Origin: Xylophilus sp. GOD-11R
GTDB taxonomy: Bacteria; Pseudomonadota; Gammaproteobacteria; Burkholderiales; Burkholderiaceae_C
DNA length: 64,000 bases
Assembly: GCF_033546935.1 (NCBI RefSeq)
Contig: NZ_CP137854.1
Coordinates: 3,596,001-3,660,000 of the forward strand
Reading direction: 5' to 3'
Below the pieces are notes generated by a model that saw only the letters and a program-made list of their open reading frames with translations, was not told the DNA's origin and made no database searches. The position numbers and the translations under genes were made by a program. Positions 43,208-51,811 of the stretch are shown piece after piece. Position 1 is the first letter of the stretch, and each line of letters begins with the position of its first letter.

Positions 43208-43756
43208 ATGACCAAACCACTTCTATTATCTCTCCTCATGCTCGGATCGGCTTACGCACATGCCGCCACCGTTGACCTGTCCTATTTTAAAATCGCAGAG
43301 GGCACTGGCAGTGCGACAGGCAACTTCGTGACCATGACAGCGGTTGCCGACCAGGAAGACGATGGCGCCATTCACACTGGTTATAAGGCATTCGGAGGAA
43401 TTAGTGTATACAACCTTCATTCCTTCGAATATGCAACGTCAGATAGTCCAACAAACTTCACAGCTATTATTGGGCCGAATTTTGTCGCCCTCTCGACTAA
43501 CTCCGTTACACGCTACACATTCAACTCGCCATACAGCGGGGTGCTTAGTTTTATGATCGAAAAGCCAGCTGCTGGTACAGCAACACTATCGCTCCTGAAT
43601 TTCACCACTTCCGCCATCGCGGCCGTACCCGAACCGGAAACCTATGCGCTGTTGATGGCGGGCTTGGCGATGACCGGATTCATCGCCCGGCGGCAAAAGA
43701 AAAAGGAACATCTCAAATTCAAATTCCCGGCTCCGCAGCAACTCGACCAAGCGTGA
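43208..43756 (+). CDS. PEP-CTERM sorted surface protein with C-terminal extension
   Basis: 182-residue exported protein. Signal peptide MTKPLLLSLLMLGSAYAHA is followed by a Ser/Thr-rich region with no recognised domain. The exosortase signal then appears: VPEPETYALLMAGLAMTG, then RRQKKK. These proteins normally end just after the basic cluster, but this one continues for 16 residues to 43756, overlapping the convergent LysR gene by 38 bp, as if an original stop was lost. No exosortase gene is in the window. Base composition is far more A+T-rich than its neighbours until about 43620, a sign of transfer. Confidence 0.85.
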   Translation: MTKPLLLSLLMLGSAYAHAATVDLSYFKIAEGTGSATGNFVTMTAVADQEDDGAIHTGYKAFGGISVYNLHSFEYATSDSPTNFTAIIGPNFVALSTNSVTRYTFNSPYSGVLSFMIEKPAAGTATLSLLNFTTSAIAAVPEPETYALLMAGLAMTGFIARRQKKKEHLKFKFPAPQQLDQA

Positions 43757-44657
43757 GAGCTCCACGGCTCTGCACGAAATCCACAAATGCCCGCAGCGGC
43801 GCCGGCAACTGGCGCCGACTGGGGTAATAAAGAAACGGCCCACTGAACCGCAACCACCACGGCTGCAACACCGGCTGCAGCGCGCCGCTGTCCAGATGCG
43901 GCCGCAGCCAGTCCTCGAACAGGTAGATGACGCCGGTGCCGGCCAGCGCGGCATCCACGGCGAGGTCGGTGGCCACACCGACACGCACGATGAGCGGCCC
44001 GCTCACGTCGACCTTGAAGCGCTCGCCGTCGCGCTCGAACTCCCACGGATAAACCGTGCCGCTGGCGAACTTGCCGCGCAGGCAGGCGTGGTCGAGCAGG
44101 TCGCGGGGATGGTCGGGTGTGCCGCGGCGACGCAGGTAGCCGGGCGACGCGGCCACCGCGAAGCGCTGCTGGCGCGGGCCGATGGGGATCGCCACCATGT
44201 CCTGCTCCAGCCGTTCTTCATAGCGAATGCCGGCATCGCAGCCGGCAGCCAACATGTCGACGAAGCTGTCTTCGGCGATCACCTCCAGCAGGATGTCCGG
44301 ATAGGCCTCCAGGAAAGCCGGCACGATGGCCGGCAATACCAGCCGCGCCGCGCTCACCGGCACGTTCAAGCGCAGCGTGCCGGCCGGCCGGTCGCGGAAA
44401 CCGTTGACCACGTCGAGCGCCGCGTGGATCTCTGCCAGCGCGGGCCCGAGCCGGTCGAGCAGCCGCGCACCGGCTTCGGTGGGCGCGACGCTGCGGGTGC
44501 TGCGGTTGAGCAGCCGCACGCCCATGCCGGCCTCCAGCCGGCGCAGGGCCTCGCTCAGACTGGATGCGCTGCCGCCCGCCAGCCGTGCCGCTTCGCGGAA
44601 TCCGCCTGCGCGGGCTACCGCCACAAAGGCGGCAAGGTCGCCTAGTTCCGCCGCCAT
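43719..44657 (-). CDS. LysR-family regulator
   Basis: 312 residues: winged helix-turn-helix at about 5-65 (GGFREAARLAGGSASSLSEALRRLE) and a type 2 periplasmic-binding effector domain. CrgA/AaeR-like phrase RLNVPVSAARLVLPAIVPAFL is typical of the large LysR subgroup of Burkholderiales. It is divergent from the aldo/keto reductase gene at 44755 across 97 bp, so that gene is its probable target. Confidence 0.92.
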   Translation of the reverse strand: MAAELGDLAAFVAVARAGGFREAARLAGGSASSLSEALRRLEAGMGVRLLNRSTRSVAPTEAGARLLDRLGPALAEIHAALDVVNGFRDRPAGTLRLNVPVSAARLVLPAIVPAFLEAYPDILLEVIAEDSFVDMLAAGCDAGIRYEERLEQDMVAIPIGPRQQRFAVAASPGYLRRRGTPDHPRDLLDHACLRGKFASGTVYPWEFERDGERFKVDVSGPLIVRVGVATDLAVDAALAGTGVIYLFEDWLRPHLDSGALQPVLQPWWLRFSGPFLYYPSRRQLPAPLRAFVDFVQSRGALTLGRVAAEPGI

Positions 44658-44703
44658 TGTTCGCCTCGCCGTACAGCCTGTTTGAATTGCACCGGATTAT
44701 CAA

Positions 44704-44718
44704 GCAGGCCATGCCTGC
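44704..44718. promoter_or_regulatory. Inverted repeat between LysR and aldo/keto reductase genes
   Basis: Perfect GCAGGC-CAT-GCCTGC, 37 bp before the reductase ATG, in a 97-bp divergent gap. It does not show the T-N11-A form usual for LysR boxes, so it may be an activator half-site or chance. Confidence 0.3.
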
Positions 44719-44754
44719 CTAGAGTCGACTTCTCATCCTCGAAGGAAGTTGAAC

Positions 44755-45669
44755 ATGCCATCCACCAACACCCACACCACCTCCCGCGCCGGCACGTACG
44801 CCCTGGGCAGCTTTACCGTCGGCCGCCTCGGCTATGGCGCCATGCAGCTGGCCGGCCCCGGCGTCTTCGGCCCGCCCCAGGACCGCGCCGGCGCGCTGGC
44901 CGTGCTGCGCGAGGCGGTCGAATCGGGCGTGAACCATATCGACACCAGCGACTTCTACGGTCCGCACATCACCAACCAGCTGATCCGCGAGGCGCTCCAC
45001 CCTTATCGCGAGGGGCTGACCATCGTCACCAAGGTCGGCGCGATGCGCGGAGCCGACGCCTCGTGGCAGCCGGCGTTGTCGCCCGCGCAGCTGACGCAGG
45101 CGGTGCACGACAACCTGCGCAACCTGGGTCTGGACGTGCTGGATGTGGTCAACCTGCGCAGCATGCACGGCCTGCACGGACCCGCCGAAGGTTCGCTCGA
45201 AGCCGAACTGACCGCGCTGGCCGAGCTGCAGCAGCGTGGCTTGATCCGCCACATCGGGCTGAGCAACGTCACCGCCCGCCAGGTGGAGAACGGCAGGCGC
45301 CTCTGCGAAATTGTGTGCGTGCAGAACATGTTCAACCTGGCACAGCAGGCCGACGGCGCCCTGGTCGACCGGCTGGCGGCAGAAGGCATCGCCTACGTGC
45401 CCTTCTTTCCGCTGGGCGGATTCAGCCCGCTGCAGTCCGACGCGTTGTCGGATGTCGCCCGACAGCTCGGCGCCACGCCGATGCAGGTGGCGCTGGCCTG
45501 GCTGCTGCAGCGCTCGCCCAACCTGCTGCTGATTCCGGGCACGTCTTCGGTCGGCCACCTGCGCGAGAACCTGGCGGCAGCGTCGCTGGCGCTGGACGCC
45601 GACAGCGTGGCGCGGCTGGACGCGATCGCCGCGTCGGGCGTCGTCGCAATGCCTGCCGACCACGCCTGA
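44755..45669 (+). CDS. Aldo/keto reductase
   Basis: NADPH-dependent carbonyl reductase, 304 residues. The catalytic tetrad is visible as Asp and Tyr in HIDTSDFYGP, Lys in IVTKVGA and His in RSMHGLHG; NADP-binding residues fall in LIPGTSSVGHLRENL. It resembles the YdbC/pyridoxal reductase-like AKR branch. ATG 44755 has GAAGGA 8 nt upstream, better than the TTG at 44749. LysR control from the divergent gene is likely. Confidence 0.92.
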   Translation: MPSTNTHTTSRAGTYALGSFTVGRLGYGAMQLAGPGVFGPPQDRAGALAVLREAVESGVNHIDTSDFYGPHITNQLIREALHPYREGLTIVTKVGAMRGADASWQPALSPAQLTQAVHDNLRNLGLDVLDVVNLRSMHGLHGPAEGSLEAELTALAELQQRGLIRHIGLSNVTARQVENGRRLCEIVCVQNMFNLAQQADGALVDRLAAEGIAYVPFFPLGGFSPLQSDALSDVARQLGATPMQVALAWLLQRSPNLLLIPGTSSVGHLRENLAAASLALDADSVARLDAIAASGVVAMPADHA

Positions 45670-45790
45670 TCGACGCCATGGGCGACGGCCGTCCATTCGG
45701 CGGCGGCGGTGTCATGGACTGGTCAAGCGTGCGGCCTAGAATTCCGGGTTTTCCCCAACCCTGGCCCGTTTTGTCGCGGCTACGCGTCTC

Positions 45791-46726
45791 TTGAAGCTCC
45801 ACCTCCGCAAGCTCGCCATCGTCGGCGGTGCGCTCGCCCTGGCCGCCTGGCTCGGCTTCATCGCCATCCGCTACTACCACCTGGACAACCAGGCCGGTCG
45901 CTGGTGGCGGGGCGACCGTATCGGCGCGGACTGGAACGACAGCGGCAAGTGGGCGGGCGAGTCCACGCTGTGGCTGCCGGAGTACCGCTTCGACATCGAG
46001 AACCGCCGGATCGAAGGCGTGGATCGCAACCTCTCGGGCCTGGCCTGGGACAGCGACGACAACCGCCTGCTCGCCACGGTGAACCGGCCCGCGTCGCTGC
46101 TGATTCTGTCGACCGAGGGCGCGGTGCGCAGCCGGCACGTGCTGGCCGACACCGGCGACGCCGAAGGCATCGCCTACCTGGGCGACGACAGGGTCGCGGT
46201 GCTGCTGGAAGGCCAGCGCATGGTGCGCATCTTCAGGCTGCCCACGGCTGGCCACGTCGGCCCGATGACTGCCGAGCGCAGCGTGCAACTCGACATGCCC
46301 GACAGCGGCAACGACGGCCCCGAGGGGCTGGCTTACGACCAGGCCAACGACACGCTCTACATCACCAAGGAACGCGCGCCGCGCGGCATCCTGAAGGTGC
46401 CGCATTTCCAACACTCGGCGCGGGCGCGGGCTACCCCGATGGACATGCCCGAATGGGTGGCGGCCATGCCCTTCGTGACCGACCTGGCGAGCATCGAGTT
46501 CGACCCGGTCAACCGCAGCCTGCTGCTGCTCAGCGACGAGTCGCGCATGCTGGTGGAAATAGACGAGGACGGCAGCCCGATCAGCACGAACGAGTTGCCG
46601 GCATCCTTCGGCCAGTTGCCGGTGCCGCAGGCCGAAGGCGTGGCGGTGGACGACCAGGGCACCATCTTCATGGTGAGCGAGCCCAACCTGTTCTACCGGC
46701 TCAAGCGCGACACGCCGGTGCTCTGA
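45791..46726 (+). CDS. SdiA-regulated/YjiK-like membrane-anchored protein
   Basis: 311 residues: an N-terminal membrane anchor (LAIVGGALALAAWLGFIAI) followed by a periplasmic beta-propeller domain of the SdiA-regulated (YjiK) family, with repeats such as NLSGLAWDSDDNRLLATVN, DAEGIAYLGDDRVAVL and GPEGLAYDQANDTLYIT. The function of the family is unknown. The TTG at 45791 gives the only sensible anchor start but has no clear ribosome site. It is convergent with the LysR gene at 46773. Confidence 0.82.
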   Translation: MKLHLRKLAIVGGALALAAWLGFIAIRYYHLDNQAGRWWRGDRIGADWNDSGKWAGESTLWLPEYRFDIENRRIEGVDRNLSGLAWDSDDNRLLATVNRPASLLILSTEGAVRSRHVLADTGDAEGIAYLGDDRVAVLLEGQRMVRIFRLPTAGHVGPMTAERSVQLDMPDSGNDGPEGLAYDQANDTLYITKERAPRGILKVPHFQHSARARATPMDMPEWVAAMPFVTDLASIEFDPVNRSLLLLSDESRMLVEIDEDGSPISTNELPASFGQLPVPQAEGVAVDDQGTIFMVSEPNLFYRLKRDTPVL

Positions 46727-46772
46727 GCGCACGCGGCGGCCTGGCGCCGCTTCGCCGGCAGCGCCCGCGACC

Positions 46773-47669
46773 TCAGTCGCGCAGGCGCAGCGCCTCCACC
46801 ACCAGCGCGAAGGCCGGCAGGGCCTGGCGCCGGCTCGGGTAGTAGAGGTGGTAGCCGGGAAAGGTGGGACACCACTCGTCGAGCACCCGCACCAGCCGGC
46901 CGGCCTCCACGTGCGGCTGGATCGCGTCTTCCGGCGCGTAGGTCAGCACATGGCCTTCGAGCGCGGCCGTCACCAGCCGGGCCGAGCTGTTGAAGATGAC
47001 CTGCCCCGGCACCTGCACCGCCAGCGCCTTGCCCTCGCGCTGGAACTCCCAGGCGTAGAGCCCGCCCTGCGTGGTGAGCCGCAGGTTGCCGCAGTTGTGG
47101 CCAGTGAGATCCTGCGGCGTGACCGGGCGCGGATAACGCTCGAAATACGCCGGCGACGCGGCCACGGTCATGCGGAAGTCCGGCGAGATGCGCACCGCGA
47201 TCATGTCGCGGGCGATCTGGTCGCCGATGCGCACGCCGGCGTCGAAACGCTCGGCCACGATGTCGACGAGGCCGTAGCCGATGTTGATCTCGATCTGGAT
47301 GTCCGGGTAGAGCGGCAGGAGCTTCGACAGCTTGGGCCAGAGGATGGTGGTGGCCGCGTGGTCGGCGGTGGTGATGCGGATCGTGCCGGAGGGACGGTCG
47401 CGCAGCTCGCCGATGGCGGTCAGCTCGGCGGCGATACCGGCGTAGTGCGGCGACAGGCGCGAGAGCAGCCGCTCGCCGGCCTCCGTGGGCGATGCGCCCC
47501 GCGTGGTGCGCGCCAGCAGGCGCACGCCCATGCGCTCCTCGAGCGTGCGCATGCTGTGGCTGAGCGCCGATTGGGTCACCCCCAGCTGTGCCGCCGCGCG
47601 GGTAAAGCTGCGCTCGCGGGCGACGACCATGAAGGAAGACAGGCTGTTGAGATCGATTCGCTGGTGCAT
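46773..47669 (-). CDS. LysR-family regulator
   Basis: 298 residues with HTH at about 8-66 (SFTRAAAQLGVTQSALSHSMRTLEERMG) and effector domain with the HVLTYAPEDAIQPHVEAGRL pattern of the GcvA/CrgA-like subgroup. It lies 52 bp downstream of the PEP mutase-like gene on the same strand, so it may be the last gene of the Bug/isocitrate lyase-like operon, or be expressed separately. Confidence 0.91.
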   Translation of the reverse strand: MHQRIDLNSLSSFMVVARERSFTRAAAQLGVTQSALSHSMRTLEERMGVRLLARTTRGASPTEAGERLLSRLSPHYAGIAAELTAIGELRDRPSGTIRITTADHAATTILWPKLSKLLPLYPDIQIEINIGYGLVDIVAERFDAGVRIGDQIARDMIAVRISPDFRMTVAASPAYFERYPRPVTPQDLTGHNCGNLRLTTQGGLYAWEFQREGKALAVQVPGQVIFNSSARLVTAALEGHVLTYAPEDAIQPHVEAGRLVRVLDEWCPTFPGYHLYYPSRRQALPAFALVVEALRLRD

Positions 47670-47721
47670 GGGCCGGACGACGGAAGGACTCCGGCGAGTA
47701 TGCCGGCCTCCCGTCGTCGCC

Positions 47722-48597
47722 CTACTCGTAGCCCTTGCCCCGCGCCAGCAGCTCGGGCGTGCCGATCAGCGCGTTGAGGCCGTCGAAGTCGAACATCTCG
47801 GCCTGCATCTCGCGCGTGCCGCCGTGTGCCTTGACGCTGGCGTAGTAGCGCTGCAGTTGCCGCGCCGCGAAACGCGCGGTGCCACCGGGGTAGATGACGA
47901 TGCGAAAGCCCCGCCGGCCGAGCTCGTCGCTCGACTGCACCGGCGTCTTGCCGCCTTCGATCATGTTGGCCAGCAGCGGCACCCGGTGCGCGAAGCGGCC
48001 GCAGACGGCGTCCATGTCGTCGGTGGTGCGCACCGCCTCGATGAAGATCGCGTCCACCCCGCAGGCCAGGTAGGCCTCGGCCCGGTCCATGGCCGCGGCC
48101 AGGCCTTCGATGGCCAGCGCGTCGGTGCGCGCCAGGATCAGCGTGTCGGCGCAATGCCGGGCGTCGAGCGCGGCGCGCAGCTTGCCGCACATCTCGGCGG
48201 CGGGCACCACGGCCTTGTTGTCGAGGTGGCCGCAGCGCTTGGGAAAGGTCTGGTCTTCCAGCTGGATCATGGCGGCGCCGGCACGCTCGAAATCGCGCAC
48301 CGTGCGCTGGGTGTTGAGCGCGTTGCCGAAGCCGGTGTCGGCATCGACGATGACCGGCAGCCGCACCCGGTCGGTGATGCGGGCCAGGGTGTCGGCGGCT
48401 TCCTTGGCCGTGGTCAGCCCGACGTCGGAACGGCCGAACTGGGTATAGGCGACCGCGCCGCCGGAGAGGTAGACCGCCTCGAAGCCGGCCTGCTCGGCGA
48501 TGAGCGCGGTGAGCGCGTCGTAGACGCCGGGCGCGAGCACCGGCTCGGGGCTGCGAAGGCGTTCGCGCAGGGTCGGCGTGGTGGGCGATGCGCTCAT
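47722..48597 (-). CDS. PEP mutase/isocitrate lyase-fold enzyme (oxaloacetate decarboxylase or methylisocitrate lyase type)
   Basis: 291-residue TIM-barrel C-C lyase. The catalytic loop KRCGHLDNK (about residues 124-132), metal-binding VIVDADTGFGN (about 83-93) and LARTDALAIEGL are characteristic. The Lys-Arg-Cys-Gly-His motif places it with lyases such as 2-methylisocitrate lyase, dimethylmalate lyase and oxaloacetate decarboxylase, and not with PEP mutase itself. It overlaps the receptor gene by 4 bp, so the imported compound may be a 2,3-substituted dicarboxylate (inference). Confidence 0.88.
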   Translation of the reverse strand: MSASPTTPTLRERLRSPEPVLAPGVYDALTALIAEQAGFEAVYLSGGAVAYTQFGRSDVGLTTAKEAADTLARITDRVRLPVIVDADTGFGNALNTQRTVRDFERAGAAMIQLEDQTFPKRCGHLDNKAVVPAAEMCGKLRAALDARHCADTLILARTDALAIEGLAAAMDRAEAYLACGVDAIFIEAVRTTDDMDAVCGRFAHRVPLLANMIEGGKTPVQSSDELGRRGFRIVIYPGGTARFAARQLQRYYASVKAHGGTREMQAEMFDFDGLNALIGTPELLARGKGYE

Positions 48598-49553
48598 TCG
48601 GGTTTGGCTCCGGTCTCGGCGACGACCTTGCCCCAGCGCACGATCTCGCTGCGCACGAACTTGTCGAATTCGGCCGGTGGCAGCCCCATGGGCACCAGGC
48701 TTTCGGAGGCCAGGCGCTGGCGCACCGTGGGCGAATCGAGCGCCTCGCGGGCGGCGCGGGCGTATTGCTCGACCAGCGGCGCGGGCATCTTCGCCGGGCC
48801 GAACAGGCCGTACCAGGCGCTGTATTCGAAGCCCGGCAGCACCTCGGCGATGGCCGGCACGTCCGGGTAGGCCGGCAGGCGTTTGCCCGAGCTCACGCCC
48901 AGCGCCTTGAGCTTGCCTCCCTTGATCAGTTCCTGCGCCGCGGCCACGCCCGAGAACACCAGGTCGATCTGCCCGGCCATCACGTCGGCCAGCGCCGGGC
49001 CGGTGCCCTTGTAGGGCACGCTCACGATGTCGATGCCGGCGTTGCGCTTGAGCATCTCGCCGGCCAGGTGGTTGGCGCTGCCGATGCCGGCGATGGCGAT
49101 GTTGAGCTTGGCCGGCTTGGACTTGGCCAGGGCGATCAGTTCGCGGATGTTCTTGGCCGGCAGGTCCGGGTGGGTGACCAGGATGGCCGGAGCGCTGGCC
49201 ACGCCGAAGATGGGCGTGAAGTCCTTCACCGGATCGAAAGGCAGGTTGGTGTAGAGCGATGCGTTGATGGCGTGGCTGGTATAGCTCAGCAGCAGGTTGC
49301 CGCCATCGGGCTGGGCACTGGCGATGGCCTGCGCGGCGATGTTGCCGGCGGCACCGGGCCGGTTGTCGACGATGACCTGCCGGCCGAGGGTGCGTGTCAT
49401 CTCCTGCGCGAGCGAACGGGCGACCAGGTCGGTGCCGCCGCCGGGCGTGGCGCCCACCAGCACCCGTACCACCTGGGGTTGCGCCTGGGCCTGGCTCAGC
49501 GGCGCGCCGGCGGCCGAGGCCGCCAGCAGGGCGAGAAGTTCGCGTCGTTGCAT
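48594..49553 (-). CDS. Bug-family periplasmic receptor (orphan)
   Basis: 319 residues, signal peptide ending LSQAQA-QPQ with an initial RRELLALLAAS. Family motifs: VRVLVGATPGGGTDLVARSL, QVIVDNRPGAAGNIAAQA and SVPYKGTGPALADVMAGQID. No TctAB genes nearby. It is translationally coupled (ATGA) to the C-C lyase gene, and probably binds that enzyme's organic-acid substrate. Confidence 0.93.
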   Translation of the reverse strand: MQRRELLALLAASAAGAPLSQAQAQPQVVRVLVGATPGGGTDLVARSLAQEMTRTLGRQVIVDNRPGAAGNIAAQAIASAQPDGGNLLLSYTSHAINASLYTNLPFDPVKDFTPIFGVASAPAILVTHPDLPAKNIRELIALAKSKPAKLNIAIAGIGSANHLAGEMLKRNAGIDIVSVPYKGTGPALADVMAGQIDLVFSGVAAAQELIKGGKLKALGVSSGKRLPAYPDVPAIAEVLPGFEYSAWYGLFGPAKMPAPLVEQYARAAREALDSPTVRQRLASESLVPMGLPPAEFDKFVRSEIVRWGKVVAETGAKPE

Positions 49554-49622
49554 GCTTGTCTCTCTTTCATCGTTTTTCTGGTGTTCATGCGGGGCGGGCC
49601 CGGCCGCGGCCGGCGCGGGGGA

Positions 49623-50762
49623 TCAGGCGGTCAGCAGCTCGGCCATTTCTTCCTTGCGCACCACCGGCGCCCAGGGCCTGATCGCCATGCCCAGCACCGC
49701 GGCCTGGCGGCGTTCGTAGTCGAGAAATTCCTGGGAGATGGAACTGCCACGCACACCGCCGCGCACCGCGCCGGCACGCACGTCGCCGTAGTACTCCTGC
49801 CATTGCGGCGGCAACGGTTGCGAGTTCGGCACCGACAGCCACAGGCGCAGCAGGTGGCGCTTGAGGTCGGGCTGTTCGAAGTCCTCGAAGGGCGTGCGCG
49901 AATGCAGGGTGACGTAGTTGTTGAGCAGCTGCAGGTCGCCGCGTTCGAGCTCCATGGAGTAGCAGAGCTCGTCGCTTGGCATGAGCTGGTCGAGCAGGTC
50001 GAGCGCCTGTTCCTGCAGCGAGGTGAGGCGCGGCACCTCGGCAAAGTCGCGCTGCGCGGCGACGGTGTTCTTGCGGTTGGTGCGGGCGCAGAAATGGGCC
50101 GGGTCGTCGCCGAAGATGGGGCAACGGTAGAACGGCGGCTGGCTCGGGTCCTGCGTGCTCTGGTAGCTGTGGAACCAGGGCTGCTGCAGCACCGGAATCA
50201 GGTCGGGCCGCAGCGCCTGCACCCGGTCGCGCAGGGCGATGGAGCTGATCACCTTGCTCATGCCGCCGGTCCTGGCGGTGCGACGGCAGAGCAGCGCGAC
50301 CACGTCGCAGGAGTCCTGGTGGAAGTCCAGGCCGGCGTTGGTGTTGTAGCCGCGACCGCCCTTGACCTTGTAGTCGGCGCCTTCGTCACGCACGTCGTTG
50401 ATGCACTGGCTGGCGCGGTTCTGGGTGCGGCCCACGCCCATGTAGAGGCCCATGCCCCAGTAGGCCAGGCGGGTTTCTTCCTCGGTCCAGTCGTCGATGG
50501 GAAAGCCCTTGACCAGGCACATGCCCCAACGGCCCTGGGTGGTGGCTATCGCCCGTTCCAGCGCCAGGCGCGAGGCCGTCGGCAGGGGAAAGTCGGCCTG
50601 CTCCAGTTGCAGCAGGGTCTTGCCGGTGCCGCGTGCATGCACGAGTGCGTCGCGGAAACCCTGCACTTCTTCTGCCGATAGCCGCTGGATCCAGCCGTGG
50701 TCCTGCGCTACTTGCTGCGCTGTCCAGGCCTGCGGGCCGGCGGTGTTTGCCACTGCGTTCAT
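49623..50762 (-). CDS. TauD/TfdA-family Fe(II)/2-oxoglutarate-type dioxygenase
   Basis: 379 residues. The iron-binding triad is His-x-Asp in LDFHQDSCDV (about 165-175) and a distal His in NYVTLHSRTPFEDF (about 300), followed by the 2-oxoglutarate Arg in LLRLWLSVPN. The family hydroxylates taurine, aryloxyacetates and many others. ATG 50762 has ACAGGAGACAAG just upstream. It is divergent from a LysR gene and upstream of the Bug receptor gene, forming a small regulon. Confidence 0.88.
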   Translation of the reverse strand: MNAVANTAGPQAWTAQQVAQDHGWIQRLSAEEVQGFRDALVHARGTGKTLLQLEQADFPLPTASRLALERAIATTQGRWGMCLVKGFPIDDWTEEETRLAYWGMGLYMGVGRTQNRASQCINDVRDEGADYKVKGGRGYNTNAGLDFHQDSCDVVALLCRRTARTGGMSKVISSIALRDRVQALRPDLIPVLQQPWFHSYQSTQDPSQPPFYRCPIFGDDPAHFCARTNRKNTVAAQRDFAEVPRLTSLQEQALDLLDQLMPSDELCYSMELERGDLQLLNNYVTLHSRTPFEDFEQPDLKRHLLRLWLSVPNSQPLPPQWQEYYGDVRAGAVRGGVRGSSISQEFLDYERRQAAVLGMAIRPWAPVVRKEEMAELLTA

Positions 50763-50860
50763 CTTGTCTCCTGTCCGAATCCTTTGTATGAACGCCAGTC
50801 TAGGCAGGACGGCTCTTTCAGAATAGCGACGGTACTTCACGTTCTACATAAGGATTCTTG
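50763..50860. promoter_or_regulatory. Divergent LysR/TauD control region
   Basis: The 98-bp gap between the dioxygenase start and the LysR start is A+T-richer than its surroundings and must hold both promoters. I see no unambiguous T-N11-A box; AAGGATTC just before the LysR ATG supplies its ribosome site. Confidence 0.4.
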
Positions 50861-51772
50861 ATGAAGATCGAAGCCTTCGCCACGCTCGCGGCGGTGCTGC
50901 GCAACGGCTCTTTCGCCGCCGCGGCGGTCGAATGCAATGTCACGCCGAGCGCGGTGAGCATGCAGATGAAGCAGTTGGAGCTCTACCTCGGCCAGCCGCT
51001 GTTCGACCGCTCCGGCCTGCAAGTGAGGCCCACCGCGCTGGCCCGCGAACTGGGCGCGCTGATGCACGGTCCGCTGCAGGGCCTGGAGGCGCTGCGCAAA
51101 CGCAGCGGCGTGGCGGTGGAAGGCGCGGTGCGCCTGGGCGTGATCGAGTCGATGCAGCCGGTGGTGCTGCCGCACACCATGCGATTGCTGCGCGAGCGCC
51201 ATCCGCTGCTGGAGCTGCGGCCGGTGCGCGGGCGGAGTTCCGGGCTGACCGCGCAGGTCAAGAGCGGCGAGCTCGACGCGGCCCTGGTGGCCGAGCCCGG
51301 CAAGGGCGGCTCGGCCCGGTTGCACTGGGCGCCGATGTTCCGGCGCGAACTGCTGCTGGTGGCGCCGGCCAGTGCGCGCGAGGCGTCGGCGGCCGCGCTG
51401 TTTCGCAAGTACGACTGGATCCGCTACGACCGCGCCACCATCACCGGCGCGCTGGCCGCGCAGTACGTGCATGCGCAGATCCACGAAACGCGCGGCAGCC
51501 TGGAGTTCGACAGCGCCGCCGCCATCGTCGCCATGGTGAGCGCCGGGCTCGGCATTTCGGTGCTGCAGATCTCCGACCCGGGCCTGCTCAAGAGCTACCC
51601 GGTGCGCACCCTGCGGCTGGGGCGCGGCGCGCCGGTGGTGCAGTTCTCGCTGGTGATGCGCAAGACCGATGCCGGCAGCCGCGCGCTCGAAGCGGTGGTC
51701 GACGCGATGCGCACCGCCCTGCTCGATGGCGGCGACACCGCGCGGCCGGGGCACCGGGCGGCCGGCGATTGA
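50861..51772 (+). CDS. LysR-family regulator
   Basis: 303 residues. The HTH at about 3-60 (NGSFAAAAVECNVTPSAVSMQMKQLE) lies before an effector domain. ATG 50861 has AGGA 6 nt upstream, better than the TTG three bases earlier. Divergent from the TauD-like gene, which it probably activates. Its stop codon is built into a terminator stem shared with the convergent cytochrome gene. Confidence 0.92.
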   Translation: MKIEAFATLAAVLRNGSFAAAAVECNVTPSAVSMQMKQLELYLGQPLFDRSGLQVRPTALARELGALMHGPLQGLEALRKRSGVAVEGAVRLGVIESMQPVVLPHTMRLLRERHPLLELRPVRGRSSGLTAQVKSGELDAALVAEPGKGGSARLHWAPMFRRELLLVAPASAREASAAALFRKYDWIRYDRATITGALAAQYVHAQIHETRGSLEFDSAAAIVAMVSAGLGISVLQISDPGLLKSYPVRTLRLGRGAPVVQFSLVMRKTDAGSRALEAVVDAMRTALLDGGDTARPGHRAAGD

Positions 51773-51811
51773 GGCCGGCCCGCCGAGCGCCGGTCGGCCT
51801 CAGGGCTTTTT
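51770..51811. terminator. Shared terminator with stop codons in both arms
   Basis: An 8-bp inverted repeat TGAGGCCG (51770-51777) / CGGCCTCA (51795-51802), followed on the plus strand by AGGGCTTTTT. The first three bases of each arm are the stop codons of the two convergent genes. Confidence 0.8.
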
